From Paraktedonobacter sp035294465 (GTDB taxonomy: Bacteria > Chloroflexota > Ktedonobacteria > Ktedonobacterales > Ktedonobacteraceae): 33,658 nt of DNA. The notes below the pieces were generated by a model. That model was given only the letters and a program-made list of their open reading frames with translations. It had not been told where the DNA came from and did not search any database. A program made the position numbers and the translations under genes. Where the stretch lies: NCBI GenBank assembly GCA_035294465.1, contig DATGKW010000087.1, forward strand, positions 1 to 33,658. The letters run 5' to 3'. Within the stretch, counting starts at the first letter, position 1, and the number at the start of each line of letters is the position of its first letter. Below are positions 8,008-16,605 of this stretch, in pieces.

Positions 8008-10718
8008 AGGGTATCCTTTGCGGGTACAGGCACCGATCTTGCGGCGGTTCTGGCGTGCCTGTGCCCGATATCTTCTAGCAGCAGAGCAATCAGCGCTGTC
8101 CATCCGGTCTGGTGACTTGCGCCCAGACCCTGCCCAGTGTCGCCATGAAAATATTCATGAAAAAGTTGGAGATCGCGCCAGTCAGGATCGCTGGCAAAAC
8201 GCTCTTCTTTCCCATACCAGGCCCGCTTGCCCGTAGTATCATCGCGCAAGAAGATCCGCGCCAGGCGTGTAGAGAGTTCGTGGGCAACTTCGTCCAGGGT
8301 AAGCATGTGGCCGGAGCCGGCTGGGCATTCGACGCGCAAGGTCTCGCCATAGAAGCGCCCGTAGTGCTCAAGCGCTCTAATCAGCAGATAATTTACCGGA
8401 AACCAGATTGGCCCGCGCCAGTTGGAATTTCCTCCGAAAAGGGCAGTGGTCGATTCGCCGGGCGTATAGGAAACGACCAGGTCCTGACCATCGATGCGGA
8501 AGCTATACGGATGCTCCAGGTGATAGCGTGAGAGCGAGCGTATACCGTAGGGCGAGAGAAACTCCTCCTCGTCGAGCAGGTAGCGCAACACGCGTACAAG
8601 TCGCTGGCGCGATGGAATCGCCAGCAGCCGGTATCCGTGAATATGCTTCTCTCCTTTCTCCATATAAGAAGTGTAGGAGGCAAGGTCTCGGCGATTCTCC
8701 AGAAACCAGTGCATGCGTTTGGCAAAACCGGGCAGGCGTTCAATCGTTTCCTCACGCAGGATTTCCACCGCAAAGAGCGGAATCAGGCCCACCATTGAGC
8801 GGATACGCAGAGGAGAGGTTTTTCCATTGAGCAAGAGCTGATCGTAGTAGAAGCCGTCCTCCTCATTCCAGAGTCCTTCGCCGCCTATCGTATTCATCGC
8901 ATCGACAATCGTCACGAAATGCTCGAAAAATTTGGAGGCAATATCTTCATACGCGTGATCAAAATGGGCCAGTTCCAGAGCAATCGCCAGCATGATCGAG
9001 CAGTAGAAGGCCATCCAGGCTGTACCATCGGCCTGTTCAAGCTGACCTCCGTTGGGCAGCGGCTTCGAGCGGTCGAAAAGCCCAATGTTGTCCAGGCCCA
9101 GAAATCCACCTGAGAAGAGATGCTTGCCCGCGATATCCTTGCGGTTCGCCCACCAGGTGAAATTGAGCAGGAGCTTCTGAAAAACGCGTTCGAGGAAGAG
9201 CCTGTCGCCTTTATCGTGTCCGCCCGTCATCTTGTAGAGATGCCAGCAGACCCAGGCATGCACCGGCGGATTCGCGTCTGAGAAAGCAAATTCGTAGGCC
9301 GGAATCTGGCCATTAGGGTGCATATACCACTCGCGCAGCAACAGGATCAGTTGTTCTTTGGCAAAGGACGGGTCGATTCGCCCGAACGGCAGCATATGAA
9401 AAGCAAGGTCCCAGGATGCGTACCAGGGATACTCCCACTTGTCGGGCATAGAGATGACATCGCGGTTATACAGGTGCTCCCACTCGTGGTTGCGCCCGTT
9501 CAGCCGCTCAGGCGGCGGCGGCTGCGCGGGATCGCCTTTGAGCCAGGTGGCTACATCGTAATAATAAAACTGCTTGCTCCAGAGCAGTCCTGCGTATGCC
9601 TGACGGATGATCCGACGAGCGTCATCCGAGAGCGTGCCCGGCGTGCGCGTGGCATAGAACGTATCGGCCTCGCGCCGGCGGGCCTCAAAAATCTGCTCGA
9701 AGTGCTCGCCAAAGGCTTGCAGAGGCACCTCGTTCTCCGGGCACAGGCGCAGGCGCAACGTCTTGCTCTGCCCAAGCGCAAGTTCCAGGCGATACCAGAA
9801 AGCGGCCTTCGTGCCTACCTGTTCAGGATTAACCGCCTCGATCCTGCCGGAGATCAGTCGCTCGTGGAAAGCGTCCTTCACATACGGCCCTGGATTTGCC
9901 ACGTTGAAAAGCTTCTGAAAATTGGTTTCGTTCTCTGTGAATAGCAGCGCCTCTGGATCTGGCTGTGCGGCCAGGTGGAAGTGCCCTAGCGTATCGTGCT
10001 CGGCCAGCAGAGAGCCGGAGGCGATGGTGCTGATGCGCGGCTTCGGCCCGTAGCCCTCGCCCGTCTGGCCCCAGGACCAGGTATTACGAAACCATAGCGT
10101 CGGCAGCACGTGCAGCATAGCTGCCTCCGGCCCGCGATTCTCGATTGTCAAACGGATCAAAATATCATCGGGGTCAGCCTTGGCATATTCGGCGAAGACA
10201 TTGAAGTAGCGGTTCTCGTCAAATATCCCCGTATCCAGCAGTTCAAACTCTGGCTCCTCCCGGCTGCGCCGGCGATTCTCCGCGAGTAGCATCTCGTAAG
10301 GGAATGCAGCCTGTGGATACTTATAGAGAGCGCGTATATAAGAGTGGGTCGGGGTCGAATCGAGGTAAAAATACGCCTCTTTCACATCCTCGCCATGATT
10401 GCCCTCTGGACCCGTGAGGCCGAAAAGCCGCTCTTTCAAAATGGGATCGCGCTCGTTCCAGAGGGCCAGCGCAAAGCAAAGCCGCTCCTCGCGGTCGCAA
10501 AGCCCCAGCAAGCCGTCTTCTCCCCAACGATACGCGCGGCTGCGAGCGTGATCGTGTGGAAAATACGTCCAGCACGATCCATCAGCCGAATAATCTTCGC
10601 GCACCGTTCCCCACTGCCGTTCGGATAGATACGGCCCCCAGCGCTCCCAGTTGCGTTCGTGGCGCGCGTTCTCTTCCAGGCGCTGCTCCTCGGCATCAGT
10701 CCTATCTCTTTGTGTCAT
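8004..10718 (-). CDS. GH63-like (MGH1-type) glycoside hydrolase
   Basis: This 904-residue protein opens with RWGPYLSERQWGTVREDYS and CWTYFPHDHARSRAYRWGEDG, the typical start of bacterial GH63-like glucosidases. A beta-rich N-terminal half precedes an (alpha/alpha)6 barrel. The barrel shows WYASWDLAFH, where D437 is the expected catalytic acid, then NSNWRGPIWFPVNYLL around W772. FHEYFHGDTGQG near the end contains E855, a candidate for the catalytic base. Family members trim glucose from oligosaccharides or hydrolyse small glucosides such as glucosylglycerate. There is no signal peptide, so it should work in the cytoplasm. An AGGAGG stands at ideal distance before the ATG. It overlaps the next gene by ATGA. 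The family is sure; the substrate and the exact catalytic pair are inferred. Confidence 0.85.
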   Translation of the reverse strand: MTQRDRTDAEEQRLEENARHERNWERWGPYLSERQWGTVREDYSADGSCWTYFPHDHARSRAYRWGEDGLLGLCDREERLCFALALWNERDPILKERLFGLTGPEGNHGEDVKEAYFYLDSTPTHSYIRALYKYPQAAFPYEMLLAENRRRSREEPEFELLDTGIFDENRYFNVFAEYAKADPDDILIRLTIENRGPEAAMLHVLPTLWFRNTWSWGQTGEGYGPKPRISTIASGSLLAEHDTLGHFHLAAQPDPEALLFTENETNFQKLFNVANPGPYVKDAFHERLISGRIEAVNPEQVGTKAAFWYRLELALGQSKTLRLRLCPENEVPLQAFGEHFEQIFEARRREADTFYATRTPGTLSDDARRIIRQAYAGLLWSKQFYYYDVATWLKGDPAQPPPPERLNGRNHEWEHLYNRDVISMPDKWEYPWYASWDLAFHMLPFGRIDPSFAKEQLILLLREWYMHPNGQIPAYEFAFSDANPPVHAWVCWHLYKMTGGHDKGDRLFLERVFQKLLLNFTWWANRKDIAGKHLFSGGFLGLDNIGLFDRSKPLPNGGQLEQADGTAWMAFYCSIMLAIALELAHFDHAYEDIASKFFEHFVTIVDAMNTIGGEGLWNEEDGFYYDQLLLNGKTSPLRIRSMVGLIPLFAVEILREETIERLPGFAKRMHWFLENRRDLASYTSYMEKGEKHIHGYRLLAIPSRQRLVRVLRYLLDEEEFLSPYGIRSLSRYHLEHPYSFRIDGQDLVVSYTPGESTTALFGGNSNWRGPIWFPVNYLLIRALEHYGRFYGETLRVECPAGSGHMLTLDEVAHELSTRLARIFLRDDTTGKRAWYGKEERFASDPDWRDLQLFHEYFHGDTGQGLGASHQTGWTALIALLLEDIGHRHARTAARSVPVPAKDTL

Positions 10719-10793
10719 CGCCTAACCTCCTCGCGCACAGAGTATCACATTTGAGCCGACGCCCGCGCCCGCCAGGTATGAGAGGATACGATT

Positions 10794-11369
10794 TCAGACC
10801 TGCTGGGGATCAGCGCTCTCCTCCTCGGCCAGTTCGTCTGGCAAAGGAATCTCCGGTGCGGGCTTTTTGCGCAGATTCACAATGCAGATCACCGAGATTA
10901 CCAGGGAGACCACCAGGAAGAAGCCTGGGAAGAGAAAACCTTCCAGTGGGATAGCCGGTTGGAAGATAGCCTTGATTCCCGATGGATCGAGATAGGTATA
11001 GCCACAGGCCGCTGTGCGACCTACCGGATAGCTTTTCTCGATTGCTTTAATTGTATTCTGATCGGAAGCATCATAGTTGGCCGAGGTATAATAGCCAGGT
11101 ACCTGGAGCCGCTGCCCGTCGGGCGTGAGCAACAGAACCTTAAAAGTAATCGAATACTGCGCCCCTTCGGTGGGATCATCTGTATTAACTATATCCTGGC
11201 GCGTGGAAAACGATAAAACTGTGCAGCGGCCCGTGCGCGTAAAAACCTGGGTGAACTCCTGATAAACAAACCAGGCAGAGAGAAGGGTTAAAATGCCGAA
11301 CGTCACGAGAAACACCAGCGCCAGAGCGTTGCGCTCGCTCGTGTCCCGATCCTGAATGTCTTGTGCCAT
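10794..11369 (-). CDS. Two-TM DUF3592-like membrane protein
   Basis: This 191-residue protein has a TM helix at about 16-36 and a second at about 150-172. Between them lies an extracytoplasmic beta-rich domain holding C49 and YPVGRTAACGYTYLDPSG. The pattern YPVG...C.Y.DP near the end of the domain resembles DUF3592 membrane proteins. The tail after TM2 is acidic (PDELAEEESADP). Function is unknown for the family. A GGGAG lies upstream of the ATG. It is 75 bases downstream-facing from the start of the GH63-like gene on the same strand and could share its transcript. Confidence 0.6.
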   Translation of the reverse strand: MAQDIQDRDTSERNALALVFLVTFGILTLLSAWFVYQEFTQVFTRTGRCTVLSFSTRQDIVNTDDPTEGAQYSITFKVLLLTPDGQRLQVPGYYTSANYDASDQNTIKAIEKSYPVGRTAACGYTYLDPSGIKAIFQPAIPLEGFLFPGFFLVVSLVISVICIVNLRKKPAPEIPLPDELAEEESADPQQV

Positions 11370-11541
11370 ACGCTCTATGCTCCCTGGCTTCCCCGCGCCA
11401 CGCGAGCTTGCCAGTTAGTTCTGTTTCTTTGCTTGCCAGCCGGAAATACTGATCTCATTTATCATAGCAAATCGTAGCTCGTTTGAGAACCCATTCACGC
11501 TCTGGTCTTCTGGGGCCGTCCGTTACTATCATCGCATGTGT

Positions 11542-12282
11542 TTAGCCGCCAATGTTCATCTTCTTAAACTTCGACTCAGGAATGCTCTTAATAGCCCACA
11601 TTACAAACCGCCAGTAGCCGGGCAGATAAACCACGTCTTTGCGCCTCAGCATGGCCCGATAAATGCCGCGCCCGACTACGCGCGGATCGGCGAAGAGTGG
11701 ACCCTTGCGCATGTGCGCGGTCATGGGAGTAGCGACCATACCGGGCTTGATGGTGACGACGGCCACGCCTTTCTTCGCCAGGCGATTGCGCAGACCCTGC
11801 AGAAAGACCGACACAGCCCCTTTGGCCGCGCCGTAAATATAGTTGGACTGGCGACCGCGATCTCCTGCTACGGAGGAGATGACGGCGATACAGCCGCGAC
11901 CTTGCTGCTCGAAATAGTTGGCCAGCAGGGTCAGCAGGGAGATAACGCTGGTGCAGTTGGTCGTAAACTCCTGCAAAGTGGCCTCAACGCTCTGTTCACA
12001 GGTTTGCTGGTTGCCGAGGGTGCCGTAGGCGATGAGGACCATGTCGAGGCCGGAAAAGGGTTTGATGGCGGCCTCAACGATCTCCTGGTGGCGTGTGAGG
12101 TCGCTCAGATCTGCCACAATGGTTTCGATCTGCTTTGCGCCGCGAACCTGCAAGTCGTTCTGTACGTCGTTGAGCTTCAGAGGTGAACGGGCGACCAGGA
12201 CGAGTTCAGCGCCATCCCCGGCAAACAGCTTCGCGGTTTCCTGGGCCAACGCTGAAGTGGCTCCTATTATCAAAATACGCAT
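11542..12282 (-). CDS. SDR oxidoreductase resembling DprE2 (decaprenylphosphoryl-2-keto-ribose reductase)
   Basis: This 246-residue short-chain dehydrogenase has an N-terminal nucleotide loop GATSALA (7-13), N109, catalytic serine S136/S137 in VISSVAG, and Y150-x3-K154. The start MRILIIGATSALAQ and the later KPGMVATPMT and YLPGYWR stretches are the DprE2 pattern. In mycobacteria DprE2 reduces the 2-keto intermediate made by DprE1, turning decaprenylphosphoryl-ribose into decaprenylphosphoryl-arabinose for the cell wall. Here the FAD oxidase partner lies 19 bases upstream on the same strand, so the pair is likely one operon. The ATG at 12282 was chosen because the sequence upstream of it is not SDR-like. 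The family is firm; the polyprenyl-phosphate sugar substrate is inferred from the pairing. Confidence 0.78.
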   Translation of the reverse strand: MRILIIGATSALAQETAKLFAGDGAELVLVARSPLKLNDVQNDLQVRGAKQIETIVADLSDLTRHQEIVEAAIKPFSGLDMVLIAYGTLGNQQTCEQSVEATLQEFTTNCTSVISLLTLLANYFEQQGRGCIAVISSVAGDRGRQSNYIYGAAKGAVSVFLQGLRNRLAKKGVAVVTIKPGMVATPMTAHMRKGPLFADPRVVGRGIYRAMLRRKDVVYLPGYWRFVMWAIKSIPESKFKKMNIGG

Positions 12283-12301
12283 AGCGTCTTTTTCTCTCTT
12301 C

Positions 12302-13708
12302 TTATGATGATTTGGCACTGACTCTTCTCCAGAAGCTGGAGGAAAAGTGTGGATCGATGTATTGAGCGAATTCTTGCCAGCGGGGATAGAATTGCTGGAA
12401 GCTCTCGGCTGACATGCGGGCATCTTTCGCCGGATAGACAGCCCCGCCGTAGTGGCGCACAATCGCATCAAGCTCTTCAAGCAGGCGCAGCGTTTTCTGG
12501 CCGGCGTAGGCAAAATCGAGGGCTAGCGTCAGGCCGGGCCGGGGGAACGAGAGCATGCCGGGCGAGGCGATTTCCCCGAATTCTTTCAGCACGGTCAGGA
12601 AAGAGCCGGCTCCCGACCTGCGGATGTGCCCAAGAAGCTCGCGCATAGCTTCGCGTCCGCCGACGAAAGGCACCACGCACTGGTATTGCAGAAAGCCTCG
12701 CTTGCCGTATAGACGGTTCCATTCGTGGATGCTGTCCAGCGGGTAGAAGAAAGGATCATACGATGTGATTGTCTGGACGCGTTTGGCAAGCTGTTTATGG
12801 TAGTAGAGTTCGTTGAAGCCTTTCACAGTGAGCTTGTTGAGCACGAACTGCGGGAGATTGAACGGCACTGCCAGGGGCAAGCGCCTCTTCAGCTGTTTGC
12901 GAGCCGGTTCAGATGATGTATTATGATTGCCGCGCGTGAAAATGCCGCGACAGAGTGCCTCGCCTCCAACCAGCAGATCAACCCAGGAGACGGTATATTC
13001 AAAGTCCTGGTCAGACTCGGCAGAGAGCGCGAAAAACTCCTCCAGCGAGGCGAAGCGGATATGCTCCACGTCAATATATGGGTTCGCGATCCGCTTGAGC
13101 TTGAACTCGGCCCAGAGGATTAGGCCAGTCAGACCGAGCCCACCAATCGTGGCCTGGAAAAGCTCAGGATTCTCGGTGGGCGAGCAGACCACGCGTTGCC
13201 CATCGGAGCGCAGGAGTTTCAGGCGTACAACGTGGCAACCAAAGGTGCCCCCGGCATGGTGATTTTTGCCGTGAATATCGTTCGCGATAGCTCCGCCTAC
13301 AGAGACAAATTTTGTGCCGGGACTCACCGGCAGAAACCAGCCGCGAGGAACCATCACCGCCAGGATCTCGGCCAGCGAGACACCGGCTTCACAGCAGAGC
13401 AGGCCACTCTCTTCGTCAAACGAAATAAAACGGTTCAGGTGACTGACATCTAGCAGGACGCCGTTCTCGTTGAGGCAGCTATCTCCATAGCTACGCCCAT
13501 AGGCATGCGGAAGCACCGGTTGCCCTATGTTCTCCAGATCAGGCACTGCGCTGCGCCAATAGATAGGAATAATCCGCGTATGCTTGACCCGAGGGTAGCG
13601 CCCCCACGAGAGAGCCTCTTCGCCACGCCCGGACAAGCGCGGCTCCTGCGCCTGAACGGCTACGCCTGCCTCTTTTTCCAACTGCTCAGAAGTTGACAGA
13701 TTCCACAC
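12302..13708 (-). CDS. FAD-linked oxidase resembling DprE1 (decaprenylphosphoryl-ribose 2-oxidase)
   Basis: This 468-residue protein matches the DprE1 layout. HAYGRSYGDSCLN lies at 68-80, then the FAD loop SPGTKFVSVGGAIANDIHGKN at about 129-149, and FGCHV. Next come GFLQYQCVVPF at 338-348, LSFPRPGLTLALDF at 386-399 and YPAKDARMSAESF at 425-437, holding K428, which corresponds to the essential Lys418 of the mycobacterial enzyme. DprE1 oxidises the 2' hydroxyl of decaprenylphosphoryl-ribose. The residue aligned with mycobacterial Cys387 is alanine (A396). The start is the GTG at 13708, the first codon after an in-frame stop; its ribosome site (AGAGG) is very close, so a start a few codons later remains possible. 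It forms an operon with the SDR gene. Confidence 0.8.
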   Translation of the reverse strand: MWNLSTSEQLEKEAGVAVQAQEPRLSGRGEEALSWGRYPRVKHTRIIPIYWRSAVPDLENIGQPVLPHAYGRSYGDSCLNENGVLLDVSHLNRFISFDEESGLLCCEAGVSLAEILAVMVPRGWFLPVSPGTKFVSVGGAIANDIHGKNHHAGGTFGCHVVRLKLLRSDGQRVVCSPTENPELFQATIGGLGLTGLILWAEFKLKRIANPYIDVEHIRFASLEEFFALSAESDQDFEYTVSWVDLLVGGEALCRGIFTRGNHNTSSEPARKQLKRRLPLAVPFNLPQFVLNKLTVKGFNELYYHKQLAKRVQTITSYDPFFYPLDSIHEWNRLYGKRGFLQYQCVVPFVGGREAMRELLGHIRRSGAGSFLTVLKEFGEIASPGMLSFPRPGLTLALDFAYAGQKTLRLLEELDAIVRHYGGAVYPAKDARMSAESFQQFYPRWQEFAQYIDPHFSSSFWRRVSAKSS

Positions 13709-13877
13709 CCTCTTTCACGAATCTTCAAAGATGTGTCAATGATATCTGAGGCTTGCTTCCCTGTCAATTCTCCTGGCTGCTGTTCGCTACACACTTTGAC
13801 TTTTCTTCATCGATATGGCACAGTGATGCTGATGGAACCATAGCCACAATCAATGGCACCGGGGAGGTATCTGTGAT

Positions 13878-14516
13878 ATGCACATCATTATCTTCGCAGG
13901 AGGCACATTACAGCAGGGTGTGGCAGTGGAGCGAGCGCTGGCCGGGAGCGAACTGGTGATCGCGGCAGATAGTGGAGCGCGCACAGCCCTGTCGCTGGGA
14001 TATACCCCGGCCCTGGTTGTCGGAGATCTCGATTCGCTGCCCCAGGAAATTTTGCAGGAAGCGGAGCGGCTGGGCAGCCAGATTGTACGAGCGCCGGTAG
14101 AAAAAAATGAGACAGATACCGAACTGGCCATCCAGGAGGCTCTGAAACGGGGAGCAAGCCACGTTACCATCCTGGGAGCGCTTGGCGGCGAACGTTTCGA
14201 GCATTCAATCGCAAATATCCTGCTTCTGGCCGGCTTTGCTTCAATTCCCATCGATATCGTAGATGGTCAGACGCGCGGCTGGTTGCTCCAGGGGCCGGGC
14301 GAGACGCTGATCGAGGGCAAGAGCGGCGACCTGCTTTCACTCCTGCCGCTGACCTCCTCGGCTGAAGACGTCAGAACTGAGCAACTCTATTATCCGCTGC
14401 GCGGCGAGACGCTGCACTTTGGCCGCCCACGAGGCATCAGCAACGTTCTACTGGCTGAGCAAGCCAGAGTCTCGCTTGGCCGGGGACTTCTGTTACTGGT
14501 GCATACTGCTGTGTAA
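13878..14516 (+). CDS. thiN: Thiamine diphosphokinase
   Basis: This 212-residue protein has the thiamine pyrophosphokinase fold signatures. They are AADSGARTALSLGYTP (29-44) and VVGDLDSL (47-54) with the acidic D50/D52 pair, EKNETDTELAI (about 80-90), and GALGGERFEHSIANILLL (about 100-117). The enzyme moves a pyrophosphate from ATP to thiamine to make thiamine diphosphate in the cytoplasm. The length is normal for the bacterial form. A GGGGAGG lies ten bases before the ATG. It is divergent from the DprE1-like gene, with a 169-base shared promoter region, and its stop is one base from the stop of the convergent zinc-ribbon/TPR gene. Confidence 0.9.
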   Translation: MHIIIFAGGTLQQGVAVERALAGSELVIAADSGARTALSLGYTPALVVGDLDSLPQEILQEAERLGSQIVRAPVEKNETDTELAIQEALKRGASHVTILGALGGERFEHSIANILLLAGFASIPIDIVDGQTRGWLLQGPGETLIEGKSGDLLSLLPLTSSAEDVRTEQLYYPLRGETLHFGRPRGISNVLLAEQARVSLGRGLLLLVHTAV

Positions 14517-14517
14517 T

Positions 14518-16416
14518 TCACTGGCCTGCCGTCGTGGTTGTGGGAATCGTTTGATTGATCGCGCCGTAGTTGTAGGGGCAGAGCGGGCCGACGTGCGCGG
14601 TATAAAGCACCTGCTGGCCGTTGGAAGCGTAATAGAAATGGAGAGTGCCGTCGCTGCTCCAGACGAGTTCATATGTGCCCTGTGGCACAGATGGGAAGGT
14701 GAAGGTGCCGTCGCTATTGATCGGCACTGTGAGGTTGGCTTTCAGCAGGGGCGGGAACTGGAACTGCTGGATGCCAACGAACAGGCCCTGCACCAGAGAG
14801 ACTGTAGGATGAAAAGGCGGCCCAGGAATCGTCGTGGTGAAGCGGCCTGTGACCGGCACAGGCTGTTGTAAGGCCGTCGCGGCCTGCTGGCCCTGGGAGG
14901 TATCGGCAAAGCTTCGGGCCAGTTGCTCATACGTGGGTACCGCGCTCGTGCAAGCGCTCGAATGCAGCTGCTGCTGACCCAGGCCCAGCAGGGCTTTCGC
15001 ATAATCTCCATGTGTCTGCGGCTGTTTCGCTTCAGGTGAATTGGCAAAGCGCGTTGTCAGCGTCGCGAAAGCGTTCACCGCCAGGGCAAATTGCTGCGCG
15101 CCAAGCTGTTGCTCGGCCAGATTGTCGTAGGCTGTGGCGTCCTTTGGCAGTGCGAGCGCCTGGCAGCTTGCGTTGCAATAGCTGAGAGTAAGCAGCGTAT
15201 TATATGAAGCGGTCGCGCTCGCGTAGTTCTGGTGTTGCGAGGCGTAATCCGCCCAGGCCAGGTAGGTAGCCACCATATCGTTTCTGGCCCGGCCAAGCTG
15301 GTCCGGGACTCCGGTATAGCGATTGAGGACGGTAGTAAATTTCTCTACTGCACTGCTATATTGCTGCTGGTGGCTCAGTGCCTCGCCCCACTCGTTATAA
15401 ACGCGGGCCAGGTTCTCGGAAGCGGGGGCCGTTTCTCCAGCCAGTTGATACTCGGAGATGGACGCGGACCAGTTCTGCTGGCCTTCCAGGTAGCGGGCTT
15501 GCATGGCATGCAGGCTGGTCTGCTGAGTCATGCCGATTCCACTGAAGAGAAAGAGCAGCAGCACGGGCAGCGCGGTGCCGATCACCTGAGAACGCCGGTG
15601 CGGATTGGTCTCAGCCAGCATACCCAGGGCCACGCGCACTCCTGCCGCGATCAGCAGTAGCAGCGCCAGGATAATCGCTACCAGACCGGCGGCCATTGCT
15701 CCGCTGGCCCAGTCAGCATTAAGAAAGATCAGCGTGGCTAGCAAGAGGACGACCACGGCTATGCCGGAGAAAAAGACCCACCTGGGAAGAGGCTGGACAA
15801 ACGTGTTTGCTCCAGCTGCCGGGCCGGAAGGAAACCGGAGCGTGCTCCGCGCCCGTATGGCCGCGAGCACGTTTTCTGGTGAAACTGGATAGGCATGTTG
15901 CGGCGTATGTGCTGTCGGCGGTGTAGAGAAAGGAGTTGCGTAGCTTGTCCCTTCATTCCAGCCCTGATAGGCGTCCTGCGGAAAGGCAGGGCCAGCTATC
16001 TGTGAGCTAATGGGAGAGCCGGCGGGCGCAACGGGACCATTCTGAACGAACTGTTGCGGCGCAGGAGCAGGGGTGCTGACTTGCGTGGGTAATGTCGGCG
16101 CGACGGGTACCTGCGTCTCCGTTGGATAATCTGCCAGATGCTCGAAGGTAGCTGGCGGAGTGGTGGCGAGTGCAGGGTCAGGGGGAGCCAGAGATTCACG
16201 AGCAGGTGAGATCTGAGAAAGCGGAGTGAAAGCCACAATATCGCCGCCTGGCTGGACTACGGTGGGCATAGATCCCGATGGCTGAGGCACGGGCAGCCCG
16301 TTGAAAGGGCTGTGCGGAATCGGAGCGAACCAGGGCTGCTCTTCCAGAGGAGCGCCACAGTTCGCACAGGATGATGCTGTTGCCGGGTTGGTGGTGCCGC
16401 ACTTGAGACAAAGCAT
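14518..16416 (-). CDS. Zinc-ribbon, triple-TM, TPR membrane protein (paralogue 1)
   Basis: The start chosen is the ATG at 16416, seven bases after GAGGG, giving 632 residues. It begins with a zinc ribbon (C3, C6, C17, C20). A Pro/Thr/Ala-rich linker to about residue 195 follows, then three TM helices at roughly 205-290, with LPRWVF before and ETNPHRRSQV between the second and third. TPR units follow (YLEGQQNWSASISEYQLAG, EWGEALSHQQQYSSAVEKF, NLAEQQLGAQQFALAVNAF). The C-terminal beta domain, INSDGTFTFPSVPQGTYELVW, resembles carboxypeptidase-regulatory folds. I know no function for this architecture. The TPR and beta domains are probably outside the membrane if the ribbon is inside, but topology is not proven. 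The next gene upstream is a clear paralogue. Confidence 0.75.
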   Translation of the reverse strand: MLCLKCGTTNPATASSCANCGAPLEEQPWFAPIPHSPFNGLPVPQPSGSMPTVVQPGGDIVAFTPLSQISPARESLAPPDPALATTPPATFEHLADYPTETQVPVAPTLPTQVSTPAPAPQQFVQNGPVAPAGSPISSQIAGPAFPQDAYQGWNEGTSYATPFSTPPTAHTPQHAYPVSPENVLAAIRARSTLRFPSGPAAGANTFVQPLPRWVFFSGIAVVVLLLATLIFLNADWASGAMAAGLVAIILALLLLIAAGVRVALGMLAETNPHRRSQVIGTALPVLLLFLFSGIGMTQQTSLHAMQARYLEGQQNWSASISEYQLAGETAPASENLARVYNEWGEALSHQQQYSSAVEKFTTVLNRYTGVPDQLGRARNDMVATYLAWADYASQHQNYASATASYNTLLTLSYCNASCQALALPKDATAYDNLAEQQLGAQQFALAVNAFATLTTRFANSPEAKQPQTHGDYAKALLGLGQQQLHSSACTSAVPTYEQLARSFADTSQGQQAATALQQPVPVTGRFTTTIPGPPFHPTVSLVQGLFVGIQQFQFPPLLKANLTVPINSDGTFTFPSVPQGTYELVWSSDGTLHFYYASNGQQVLYTAHVGPLCPYNYGAINQTIPTTTTAGQ

Positions 16417-16500
16417 GATCTGACCCTCTATCTCTTCTTTTGCCAATAGCAGCTGCTGAAAGCCCCTGTCTTTCAAGAATGGGGAATTGTTACCACGAAT

Positions 16501-16529
16501 ATGATACACAAACAGCAGGCCAATATCAA
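16501..16529 (-). promoter_or_regulatory. Sigma-70-type promoter for zinc-ribbon/TPR paralogue 1
   Basis: Read on the minus strand, TTGATA (16529-16524) and TATCAT (16506-16501) are separated by exactly 17 bases. Each differs from consensus at one position. It lies 85 bases before the ATG at 16416, in the 189-base gap between the two paralogues, so paralogue 1 can be transcribed on its own. Confidence 0.65.
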
Positions 16530-16605
16530 CGTACTGCCCCGATAGGGGGACCCGCCAGATCTCCCCATCGAGGCATGTCTATCTGTACGCTCCGGTCAAC
16601 ACCAT

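Noticed and set aside
9318..9944. Plus-strand open frame of 208 codons inside the GH63-like gene
   Set aside because: It is the antisense shadow of conserved glycosidase sequence.
16541..16557. CCCC / GGGG hairpin in the gap between the zinc-ribbon/TPR paralogues
   Set aside because: Short stem, no T run; not enough for a terminator call.
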